Shown one piece after another: positions 9,007 to 16,442 of a stretch of DNA of 64,000 bases; position 1 is the stretch's first letter, and every line of letters starts with the position of its first letter. The stretch spans positions 1 through 64,000 of the forward strand of contig CALUZC010000010.1 in NCBI GenBank assembly GCA_944325215.1. Direction: 5' to 3'. The notes below the pieces were generated by a model. It searched no databases, was not told the origin of the DNA, and worked only from the letters and a program-made list of their open reading frames with translations. The DNA is from an uncultured Mucispirillum sp. GTDB taxonomy: Bacteria > Chrysiogenota > Deferribacteres > Deferribacterales > Mucispirillaceae. The position numbers and the translations under genes are program-made.

Positions 9007-9036
9007 TTGACTAATTGGTAAAAATAATTGTATTAT
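9007..9036 (+). promoter_or_regulatory. possible promoter of the fliM operon
   Basis: TTGACT (9007-9012), an 18-base spacer and TATTAT (9031-9036) lie in the 84-bp gap between cheB and fliM. The gap suggests that fliM and the genes after it can be transcribed separately from the flhF operon. Confidence 0.4.
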
Positions 9037-9081
9037 AAGATGGTGCCAAAGAAATAAGGTGCTAAGTATTAAAGGTGAGTA

Positions 9082-10116
9082 ATGGCTGATATATTAAGTC
9101 AGGACGAAATTGATGCACTGTTATCTACCGTATCAGATGATTCTGGTGGTGGTGATGGTGATACAGGCGGTGGTGGAGATGATTTTGATGATTTCGGCCC
9201 CGATTTTGTCCCGAAAAAAATATCTGTTTATGATTTTAGAAGGCCGGACAGGGTTTCAAAAGAGCAGTTAAGGTCTATTAGAAACCTGCATGATAAGTTT
9301 GCTAGGAACTTTAGTTCTAACTTATCAAGTTTTTTAAGAACTATTACAGATATTTCTCTTGTTGGTGTTGACCAGATGACTTATGGTGAGTTTTTAATGT
9401 CGCTGCCTGACCCTACAAGTTTTAATATTATATCAATGATACCATTACAGGGTAATGCTGTATTAGAAATTAACCCGTCATTAATCTTCCCAATTGTAGA
9501 TAAACTTTTGGGTGGGCAGGGGCAGCCGCTTTTTCATGTAAGGGAGCTTACCCCACTGGAAATGACTATAATTGATAGTATTATTACTTTAATACTTAAA
9601 GATTTAGAAGATGTTTGGAAACAGATTATACCGAATGTTAGGCTGAAAAAGGAATTAAGTGAAAACAGTCCACACGTAATACAAATTGTTGCTCAAAATG
9701 AGGTTGTTGTTCTGGTAGTATTTGAAGTTAAATTTGGCGATGCTACTGGTATGATGAATATATGCCTTCCTGCATTAATTTTGGAGCCAATACTTAATAA
9801 AATCAGTTCACAAGACTGGTTAATAGGTGCAAAAAAAGGCAGGTCTGGTGAGTATGAATCTCGTATTTTGGAACTTTTAGAAAATATCAATGTGCCGCTT
9901 ATTGTGGAGCTTGGAAGAACAAGATTAAAAGTGGGTGAGATTTTAAACTTAAGAGAAAATGATACTGTTATATTAAGTAAAAAAGCTAAACGACCACTTA
10001 ATGTATATATTAGTAATAAACATAAATTTTTTGGAGCTTTAGGTATTCTTGGTATAAAAAAAGCTATCAAGATAACAAGAGCAACTACGGAGCAAGATGA
10101 TGAAAGAAGCAGTTAA
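9082..10116 (+). CDS. fliM: flagellar motor switch protein FliM
   Basis: FliM forms the middle of the C-ring and binds phosphorylated CheY to switch rotation. The N-terminal CheY-binding peptide is present (LSQDEIDALL, residues 5-14), followed by an unusual Gly/Asp-rich linker (about residues 20-40), the CheC-like middle domain (from SVYDFRRPDRVSKEQLR, about residue 49) and a C-terminal SpoA domain. Length 344 aa is typical. AAGGTGAGTA precedes the ATG. It overlaps the next gene, another switch component, by about 17-20 bases. Confidence 0.95.
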   Translation: MADILSQDEIDALLSTVSDDSGGGDGDTGGGGDDFDDFGPDFVPKKISVYDFRRPDRVSKEQLRSIRNLHDKFARNFSSNLSSFLRTITDISLVGVDQMTYGEFLMSLPDPTSFNIISMIPLQGNAVLEINPSLIFPIVDKLLGGQGQPLFHVRELTPLEMTIIDSIITLILKDLEDVWKQIIPNVRLKKELSENSPHVIQIVAQNEVVVLVVFEVKFGDATGMMNICLPALILEPILNKISSQDWLIGAKKGRSGEYESRILELLENINVPLIVELGRTRLKVGEILNLRENDTVILSKKAKRPLNVYISNKHKFFGALGILGIKKAIKITRATTEQDDERSS

Positions 10117-11008
10117 TTTTATATCAAGCCCTCATTTAGAAAAGTTTGCATCGCTTATTTCTTCTACTTTTGCTTCATCTCTTTCTGCTATTAGCTCAAG
10201 GTCAGTAGATTTATCATTAGATGAAGTAAATAAATGTGATGGAGAAACACTTTTTGCAGATTATGAAAATGAAACTTATGTAGTGGCTAAAGAAGATGTT
10301 GGTGGCTATGATGTAGGTTTGTTTTTTAGAACTAGAGATATTACAAAATTAGCTGATTTTATGCTCGCTGGAGACGGTGAAAGTAAAGATGAAATAGATG
10401 ACGACACAAAAGATGCAGTGCAGGAAATGACCTCGCAACTTTTAAGTGGGTTAAATGTGCCATTTGAAGAAGCTTTTGGAAAGAAATTTTCTTTTAAATG
10501 TGATGATGTAATAAAAAATATTTCATCAAATGCATTTCAATGTGTAGAATATTTTTCTATAGATTTAACTGGAAGCCTTGATGGTGCAGAGCTTAAATTT
10601 AGATTTTTTTGTGACAGCAATTTAGAGTCAAAACTTGGAGCAGAAGAAGATGATAACCTGCTTACAGACGGTGGTATAGAAGCACTTTTAGGAAGTGCAG
10701 GTATTTCCTTTGATGCAGAACCAGCACAAAGCGGTGGGCCGACACCAAAAAACCTTGACTTATTGCTAGATATTGATATACCTATAAGTGTAAGAATGGG
10801 TAGTGCAAAATTATTTTTGAAAGATATTTTGGGGCTTGGGCCTGGTAATATAGTAGAACTTGAACAAAATGCTGATGATCCAATCGAGCTTGCCATTAAT
10901 GATAAAGTAATTGCAAGGGGGGAAGTAGTTATAGTTGATGGCTATTTTGGATTTAGAATTAAAGAGATTGTGAGTAAAGCAGAAAGAATTAAAAAATTAA
11001 AAGATTGA
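10100..11008 (+). CDS. fliN: flagellar motor switch protein FliN/FliY type
   Basis: The C-terminal 80 residues are a clear SpoA (FliN) domain: DIDIPISVRMGSAKLFLKDILGLGPGN and the VIARGEVVIVDGYFGFRI end that builds the C-ring base. The 200-residue N-terminal part looks like a diverged CheC-like domain, giving FliY rather than simple FliN architecture. The position of the CheC phosphatase motif (usually Glu-x-x-Asn) reads AVQEMTSQLLSGLN, so phosphatase activity is doubtful. ATG 10097 and ATG 10100 are adjacent; GGAG at 10089-10092 is seven bases from 10100, so I chose the latter. Translation is probably coupled to fliM. Confidence 0.88.
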   Translation: MKEAVNFISSPHLEKFASLISSTFASSLSAISSRSVDLSLDEVNKCDGETLFADYENETYVVAKEDVGGYDVGLFFRTRDITKLADFMLAGDGESKDEIDDDTKDAVQEMTSQLLSGLNVPFEEAFGKKFSFKCDDVIKNISSNAFQCVEYFSIDLTGSLDGAELKFRFFCDSNLESKLGAEEDDNLLTDGGIEALLGSAGISFDAEPAQSGGPTPKNLDLLLDIDIPISVRMGSAKLFLKDILGLGPGNIVELEQNADDPIELAINDKVIARGEVVIVDGYFGFRIKEIVSKAERIKKLKD

Positions 11009-11068
11009 CATATTTAAATTTTATGAATAAAAATATAAAGGATACTAACCTATATAATGGAGGATTAA

Positions 11069-11446
11069 ATGGGTTACGAACACTCAATTATAACTGTTGA
11101 TGATTCTTCTACAATGAGAAGGATTATTAAAAACACACTTCAGAAGCTTGGCTTTGAAACAATATTGGAAGCGGGTAATGGAGTAGAAGCTCTTGAAGTA
11201 ATGTCAAAAAATAAGGTAGACATGATTGTAACGGACTGGAACATGCCTGAAATGGACGGGCTTACTTTTGTAAAAGCAGTTCGTGCAAAAGATGAATACA
11301 AAGATTTACCTATTTTAATGATTACAACAGAGGCAGCAAAGGAAGATATTCTTACAGCACTGCGTAGTGGTGTAAACAACTATGTTGTTAAACCTTTTAC
11401 CCCTGAAACATTGCAAGAAAAGGTATTTAAATTATTGGACTTATAA
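11069..11446 (+). CDS. cheY: chemotaxis response regulator CheY
   Basis: A single-domain receiver of 125 aa. Acidic pocket residues Asp11-Asp12, phospho-acceptor Asp56 (VTDWNMPEMDG) and the conserved Lys in VVKPFTP are present, and the TDWNMP motif is the classic motor-binding CheY form. Phosphorylated by CheA, it would bind FliM to change flagellar rotation. TGGAGG lies six bases before the ATG. The next gene, for the CheZ-like phosphatase, begins two bases after the stop. Confidence 0.95.
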   Translation: MGYEHSIITVDDSSTMRRIIKNTLQKLGFETILEAGNGVEALEVMSKNKVDMIVTDWNMPEMDGLTFVKAVRAKDEYKDLPILMITTEAAKEDILTALRSGVNNYVVKPFTPETLQEKVFKLLDL

Positions 11447-11447
11447 A

Positions 11448-12080
11448 ATGAGCGAATTCAAGGACCTGAATGAATTATTAAGTATTGCACGCAACATTAA
11501 TGAAGGCAAATATGATGTTGTGGACGTTACTGTTGAGCCTGAAAGTGAGCTGTATGAAATAGCCCAGTATTTTAATGATTCATTAAAAAAATTACAGACT
11601 GTATCATCAGCTATGGAGGGAGCATACAACGACCTGCCGACATTTGAAAAAGTGCTTAATGGTGTGATTAATGATTCTAAAAGTGCTTCAGAAGATGTTT
11701 TAGCGTTTGTAGATAAGATAAACTTTAATATTGACGATATTAAAGAAAATCTTGAGCTTGTTAGGCAGTTTATGACATCAGGGGATTATGCTCGTGCCGG
11801 TGGTATGCTTGACAGACTGTCTGAGTGTGCTGTTCAAGGTCAGGATATTTGTTGTGATATTGTATCTTCTTTAGAATTTAAGGAAGTTACAAAATCAAAA
11901 ATAAACGAAAGTATAAAAGTTGTAAATTCTTTAGAAGAACGCCTTGCTTCTGTTTTAATTAAGCTTGGTATTAAGCAAAATGTAATAGATGTTGATGTAT
12001 TGGATAAATTTAAAGATACAAAAGAAATATTACAAGACCAAGATTTGGTTGATAAACTTCTTAAAGAATTTGGTGTATAA
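11448..12080 (+). CDS. cheZ: CheZ-like chemotaxis protein (CheY-P phosphatase candidate)
   Basis: A 210-aa, largely helical protein directly after cheY. The C-terminus, QDQDLVDKLLKEFGV, closely resembles the CheY-binding tail of CheZ (E. coli ends QDQVDDLLDSLGF), and the central helix (about residues 130-165) aligns by pattern with the CheZ catalytic helix. At the positions of the CheZ active-site pair (E. coli Asp143 and Gln147 in DLTGQ) this protein has Glu146 and Ser150 (EVTKS), so catalysis may be altered or lost. The frame opens at 11382 inside cheY, but ATG 11448 directly after the cheY stop is the natural start. Role in signal termination is inferred from place and tail. Confidence 0.75.
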   Translation: MSEFKDLNELLSIARNINEGKYDVVDVTVEPESELYEIAQYFNDSLKKLQTVSSAMEGAYNDLPTFEKVLNGVINDSKSASEDVLAFVDKINFNIDDIKENLELVRQFMTSGDYARAGGMLDRLSECAVQGQDICCDIVSSLEFKEVTKSKINESIKVVNSLEERLASVLIKLGIKQNVIDVDVLDKFKDTKEILQDQDLVDKLLKEFGV

Positions 12081-12097
12081 GGAAAGCAGGTGAATAT

Positions 12098-14230
12098 ATG
12101 AATAATGATGATATGCAGGAATTAGTTCAAGATTTTCTTGTTGAAACTAATGAAATAATTGAGAACTTAGACCATGACCTTGTGGAGCTTGAAAGTAATC
12201 AAAACGATTTAGAGCTTTTAAATAAGATTTTCCGTGGTGCTCACACAATGAAGGGTTCCTCCTCATTTTTAGGTTTTAATAAATTAGCTGACCTTACACA
12301 CCATGCAGAAGATATCCTTAATAAACTCCGTAAAGGTGAGATGGTTGTTACAAGAGAGATAATGGATACTCTCTTAGAATTTGTTGATAAAACAAAGCAA
12401 ATAATTAGTGATATTGAAAACGGAACAGATACAGCAGATGCAACTTCTGTTATAAATGATTTAAAATTAGCTAGTGAAGGTAAGCTTGTTGGTAAAAAAC
12501 CAGCTGCTGCCCAAGGTCAGGCGTCATCTGCAGCCCCTGCTGCACCAAAAGCAGCTCCAAAACAAGATAATAAAGTAACGCATCAAGCAACACAAGTAGA
12601 ACAGACTATCCGTGTTGATGTTAGCAGACTTGACTCTTTAGTTAACTTAGTTGGTGAGCTTGTTTTAAGTAGAAACAGACTTTCACAAATAGCAGGTGAA
12701 TTAGAAAATAAATTTGATAATGAATACCTTGTAGAACAGCTTTTAGATGTAACAAGTGCAATAGGTATGAATACTACAGAATTACAGCTTGCTATCATGA
12801 AAACAAGAATGATTGCAATTGGTAAAGTGTTCAATAAATTCCCAAGAGTTGTTCGTGACATTGCAAGAGATACAGGTAAAGAGATAGATTTAATTATTCA
12901 AGGTGAAGAAACAGAACTTGATAAACAAGTTATCGAATCAATTGGTGACCCACTTTTACATATGATTAGAAACTCATGTGACCATGGTGTAGAAACACCA
13001 GATGTTCGCCTTGCTAAAGGAAAACCTAGAATGGGTACAGTTTTATTATCAGCATATCATGAAGGTAACCACGTTGTTATTGAGATAAAAGATGATGGTG
13101 CTGGTATGGACCCAGACAAATTAAAACGTAAAGCTATGGAAAAAGGTGTTATTACACTAGATGAAGCCAATAACATGGACGATAAGCAGGCTTATGGTTT
13201 AATTTTTAAACCAGGTTTTTCAACAGCAGAGAAAATTACAAACATATCTGGTCGTGGCGTTGGTATGGACGTTGTGCGAACTAATATTGAAAAATTAAAT
13301 GGTATTATTACTATTGATTCAAAAATAAATGAAGGTTCAACATTTTATTTAAAACTTCCATTAACACTTGCAATTATACAAGCATTATTAGTTGAAGTTG
13401 CAGGGGAAACATTTGCAATACCACTTGCTTCTGTTGTGGAAACAGTTCGTATTACAAATGAAGAAATCCACTCTTTTGAAGGAAGGGAAGTTTTAAAATT
13501 AAGGGATAGAGTATTATCACTTGTTAGGCTTGATGAAGCATTTGCACTAGATGAACTAGAGCAAGATGAAATATATGTAGTTGTTGTTGCATTAGCAGAA
13601 AAGCAGCTTGGTTTCATAGTTGATAAATTAATAGGTCAGGAAGAGATAGTTATTAAATCACTTGGTGAATATCTAGGTGGAAACCCTGGTATTGCAGGTG
13701 CTACGATTACAGGTGATGGACGTGTTAGACTTATTCTTGATGTTTCTGGTGTTATAGAAGTGGCTCAGAATATGCCAAGAAGAATAAGAAACGTTAAAAA
13801 ACTTAGCAATAATAAAAGAGCTGTTCAAGTTCAGCCTAAGAAAACTAATGCTATAAAGGTTCTAATATGCGATGATTCATCAACAGATAGAAAGATATGT
13901 AAGAAAGTATTAGAATCTCAAGACTGGATAGAAACTGTTGAAGCACCATCTGCAAAAGATGCACTAAATTTACTTGATAGAGATAAAGGTATTGATTTAG
14001 TAATTAGTGATATTATGATGCCTGATATGGACGGCTTTAGGTTTTCGAGAAGCATAAGAGAAAAAGGCTATGAAGTGCCTATCATAGCAGTATCTGCTAG
14101 AATGGAACCGTCTGATAGGAAAAAAATGAGTGCTTCTGGTATTAATGCGTTTGTACAAAAACCAATTAACCAGCAGCTTTTAGTGGATAAGATTGATGAA
14201 CTTATCTCTCAACAAAATAATAACGGTTAG
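12098..14230 (+). CDS. cheA: chemotaxis histidine kinase CheA with C-terminal receiver domain
   Basis: A 710-aa hybrid CheA. Domains in order: Hpt with His49 in GAHTMKGSSSFLGF; an Ala/Pro/Gln linker (about 130-165); dimerisation domain from RVDVSRLDSLVNLVGELVLSR split over about 172-195; HATPase with MIRNSCDHGVE (N box), DDGAGMD and GRGVGMDVV; a CheW-like domain (about 440-570); and a receiver (about 585-705) with phospho-acceptor Asp in VISDIMMPDMDG. No separate P2 CheY-binding domain is evident. The fused receiver may act as a phosphate sink. Start 12098 has AGCAGGTGA upstream. No cheW gene occurs in this window. Confidence 0.95.
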   Translation: MNNDDMQELVQDFLVETNEIIENLDHDLVELESNQNDLELLNKIFRGAHTMKGSSSFLGFNKLADLTHHAEDILNKLRKGEMVVTREIMDTLLEFVDKTKQIISDIENGTDTADATSVINDLKLASEGKLVGKKPAAAQGQASSAAPAAPKAAPKQDNKVTHQATQVEQTIRVDVSRLDSLVNLVGELVLSRNRLSQIAGELENKFDNEYLVEQLLDVTSAIGMNTTELQLAIMKTRMIAIGKVFNKFPRVVRDIARDTGKEIDLIIQGEETELDKQVIESIGDPLLHMIRNSCDHGVETPDVRLAKGKPRMGTVLLSAYHEGNHVVIEIKDDGAGMDPDKLKRKAMEKGVITLDEANNMDDKQAYGLIFKPGFSTAEKITNISGRGVGMDVVRTNIEKLNGIITIDSKINEGSTFYLKLPLTLAIIQALLVEVAGETFAIPLASVVETVRITNEEIHSFEGREVLKLRDRVLSLVRLDEAFALDELEQDEIYVVVVALAEKQLGFIVDKLIGQEEIVIKSLGEYLGGNPGIAGATITGDGRVRLILDVSGVIEVAQNMPRRIRNVKKLSNNKRAVQVQPKKTNAIKVLICDDSSTDRKICKKVLESQDWIETVEAPSAKDALNLLDRDKGIDLVISDIMMPDMDGFRFSRSIREKGYEVPIIAVSARMEPSDRKKMSASGINAFVQKPINQQLLVDKIDELISQQNNNG

Positions 14231-14534
14231 TTTAATAACTTGTATATTTTTAGTGATATTAGTTCAGGTTGCTGCAGCAAGGGTATATGTTTATGAAGTA
14301 ACCACTGCAGCAACACGTTTTCAAACAGCATCTAAATTACCACCTGATGCTTTTTTATACTACAATGGTGGTTATGATGTTGTTTATGACCTTAAAGTAT
14401 TAGCTACATATCCTGATGAAAAAATGGCACAAGCCTTAAAGGATTATAATCTTGAGAAAAATAATAGTAACTCTCTTAATCACAACCCTGTTCCTCGCAA
14501 TATCCCCAAAAAACCATATTATTGGTGGAGATAG
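14196..14534 (+). CDS. small exported protein of unknown function after cheA
   Basis: A 112-aa protein with an N-terminal hydrophobic stretch (IITVSLITCIFLVILVQVAA, about residues 7-26) ending in AAA-R, a likely signal peptidase I site. The mature part is about 85 residues, Tyr- and Asn-rich, with a basic Pro-rich end. The gene overlaps the last 35 bases of cheA in another frame (ATG 14196; an in-frame TTG precedes it) and the first part of the next exported gene. Two successive out-of-frame overlaps that each begin with a signal peptide suggest a real coupled pair, but the family is unknown to me. Confidence 0.6.
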   Translation: MNLSLNKIITVSLITCIFLVILVQVAAARVYVYEVTTAATRFQTASKLPPDAFLYYNGGYDVVYDLKVLATYPDEKMAQALKDYNLEKNNSNSLNHNPVPRNIPKKPYYWWR

Positions 14535-15243
14535 TCTTTTTGCAAGTACATATGAAGAATTAAATATGTATGAGGTTCGTATCGAAAATAATTTATCAAA
14601 AGTTATTACAACAATGACTGTAATGGCTCAAGATGAGCAGCAGGCAAGAGAAAATGTATCATTAAATGGCTGGAGTGTTATTGGTGTAAAACTTTTAAAA
14701 GAACGTGTGAAAGAAACTTATAGTCTTTCTGCAGATTCTGTTGCAACTACAATACCTAATAAGATAGAATTAGAAGGTGCAATAAATATTCCTGCAGCAG
14801 AAAAGGAACCACAAAAGAAAAATGAAAATATAATATCTAAAGAATCAGGTAATAAAAATGTGGCAGATAATTTAGAGTTACTGCCAACATCAGATAATTT
14901 GGAGTTAATATTAACTATACATTTTAATTTAGGTAATGTATCTCCAGTTTTTAATGATAATGTATCACGTATTTTTGAAAAGCTTCCAAAAGACAGGGAT
15001 TATGTATTATTTGGTAATGCAGATGATGTTCGTGTAGGCAAAAATGCAACCTATGGAAGTAATTATGAACTTTCCTATCTAAGAGCAGAACACATAAAAA
15101 AACTTCTAATTGAAAAAGGATATAATGCCGATAAAATAAGAACAGTAGGATTAGGGACACGTTATCCGCTGGAAAAAAACGGTAAGAAAGGCAGTTTCAA
15201 AAATAGAAGAGTAGAGATATATGGATTCAGAACGCAAAGCTAG
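14452..15243 (+). CDS. OmpA-domain periplasmic/outer-membrane protein
   Basis: A 263-aa protein whose C-terminal 110 residues form an OmpA/MotB-type peptidoglycan-binding domain (LTIHFNLGNVSP, then SYLRAEHIKKLLIEKGY, VGLGTRYPL and a final NRRVEIYGF). The N-terminus is a signal peptide starting at TTG 14452 (MRKIIVTLLITTLFLAIS), supported by AAAGGA upstream. The middle (residues 39-75, with AQDEQQARENVSLNGWSVIGVKL) is an unassigned domain. It would tether a complex to the cell wall. Its place in a flagellar operon suggests a motor or envelope link, but it lacks the N-terminal membrane anchor of MotB. Confidence 0.7.
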   Translation: MRKIIVTLLITTLFLAISPKNHIIGGDSLFASTYEELNMYEVRIENNLSKVITTMTVMAQDEQQARENVSLNGWSVIGVKLLKERVKETYSLSADSVATTIPNKIELEGAINIPAAEKEPQKKNENIISKESGNKNVADNLELLPTSDNLELILTIHFNLGNVSPVFNDNVSRIFEKLPKDRDYVLFGNADDVRVGKNATYGSNYELSYLRAEHIKKLLIEKGYNADKIRTVGLGTRYPLEKNGKKGSFKNRRVEIYGFRTQS

Positions 15244-16195
15244 ATACGAACAGCTGTATAATATTAAACTTACAGAATTTTATAATTTTGTAAGTGAAGT
15301 TATGGGTGATTTTAATTATTCAATTCATAAAACAGTAAAAGACATTGAAAATAAAAGGCGTATTGAGATTTGGGCATATCAAAGCAGGGAAGACCAGTCT
15401 GCAGTTGTTTGGATAGAAGTTGTTAAACCGGGGGAAGTATTAGACCCATATATTACTACAGACGTTTTGCGAACAATGAATGATGAAAATGTAACACGTC
15501 TTTTCTTTTTTACTAACGGGCAAATGGGGGCTGAAGAAAAAGAAGTATTAGAGGGTTCAAATCACTTTGTTTTTGGAACAGATGAAATAGTAGAAACTTT
15601 AATCGCCATAGATATGAAACGTTCTATTAAAGTAGTTCGTAAACGTAAAAAAGTACAAGTTCCATCTGCTATGGTTTTAATAAAAAATTTCTTAAAAGCA
15701 AATAGAGTAACAAGAAGAGAAATAAAATTAAAAACAAGTGCAGTGCCAGAACTTGCTGGTCAATATTATAAATTAATAAGACGTGTTTTAAATGAAATAG
15801 ATAAAATACCTGATATAAATGATATTCCAACACAATCTAGAGAAAGGCTCAAAAAAATTCAGTATGATTTACTGCCAGAGCTTTTAAAAACTCCATACTA
15901 TACTTTTACATATCAATTTGCATACCTTAGAAATGCATTATTTTCATTGATTGAATATACAATAGTATATATTGGTAATGTAATCGAGTATGAGTCAGAA
16001 GATGATTTAAAAAAGAACAGAGAAGTAATTGAAGAAATAATGAGTAAGCTTGACAGTGTAGATGACCAGATAGCAAATTACAAATCAGATTTAATGTTTT
16101 CTTCAGAAAAGATAGCTTTAAAACTTATAATGTATGCTGGATTATTTAGTGTTATTGCTTTATTTATATTAATAGTGTTGAAATTTACAAGATAG
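15221..16195 (+). CDS. hypothetical protein with nuclease-like N-terminus and C-terminal membrane anchor
   Basis: A 324-aa protein overlapping the previous gene by 23 bases. Residues 20-135 (KDIENKRRIEIWAYQS, AVVWIEVVKPGEVLD, LFFFTNGQM) have the alternating pattern of restriction-endonuclease-like or Mrr-type domains. That resemblance is weak, and no full PD-(D/E)XK motif is clear. The middle is helical, and a single C-terminal membrane helix (about 298-320, LIMYAGLFSVIALFILIVL) with a short tail suggests tail anchoring facing the cytoplasm. Last gene of the cheA run. Function unknown. Confidence 0.65.
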   Translation: MDSERKARYEQLYNIKLTEFYNFVSEVMGDFNYSIHKTVKDIENKRRIEIWAYQSREDQSAVVWIEVVKPGEVLDPYITTDVLRTMNDENVTRLFFFTNGQMGAEEKEVLEGSNHFVFGTDEIVETLIAIDMKRSIKVVRKRKKVQVPSAMVLIKNFLKANRVTRREIKLKTSAVPELAGQYYKLIRRVLNEIDKIPDINDIPTQSRERLKKIQYDLLPELLKTPYYTFTYQFAYLRNALFSLIEYTIVYIGNVIEYESEDDLKKNREVIEEIMSKLDSVDDQIANYKSDLMFSSEKIALKLIMYAGLFSVIALFILIVLKFTR

Positions 16196-16367
16196 AATAA
16201 GTTATAAAAAGATAAATAACATTTAATATTGTATGTAGTGGATAAGAAATCATAGTAATAAAACATAAAATATAATGCAATTATATTATTTTAAAAAAAC
16301 TTATTCTATGTATTAATAATAATACTGAAAAATAAAAAGAGAAATGTAAAAAAAAATAATCTTACTA

Positions 16368-16396
16368 TTGTAAAATATTAATCTTTTTAGTATAAT
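16368..16396 (+). promoter_or_regulatory. promoter of the SpoIIE-STAS-HEAT-cheR operon
   Basis: TTGTAA (16368-16373), 17-base spacer and perfect TATAAT (16391-16396). It lies in the 247-bp AT-rich gap after the preceding gene and 47 bases before the phosphatase start. The RNA would begin near 16403, just before a GGAG at 16411. Confidence 0.6.
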
Positions 16397-16442
16397 CATT
16401 ATAGCTTATTGGAGTAAAACATTATAATGGATAAAATGAAAT

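Noticed and set aside
11382-11447. Upstream extension of the CheZ-like frame
   Set aside because: It overlaps the end of cheY; the ATG two bases after the cheY stop is a better start.
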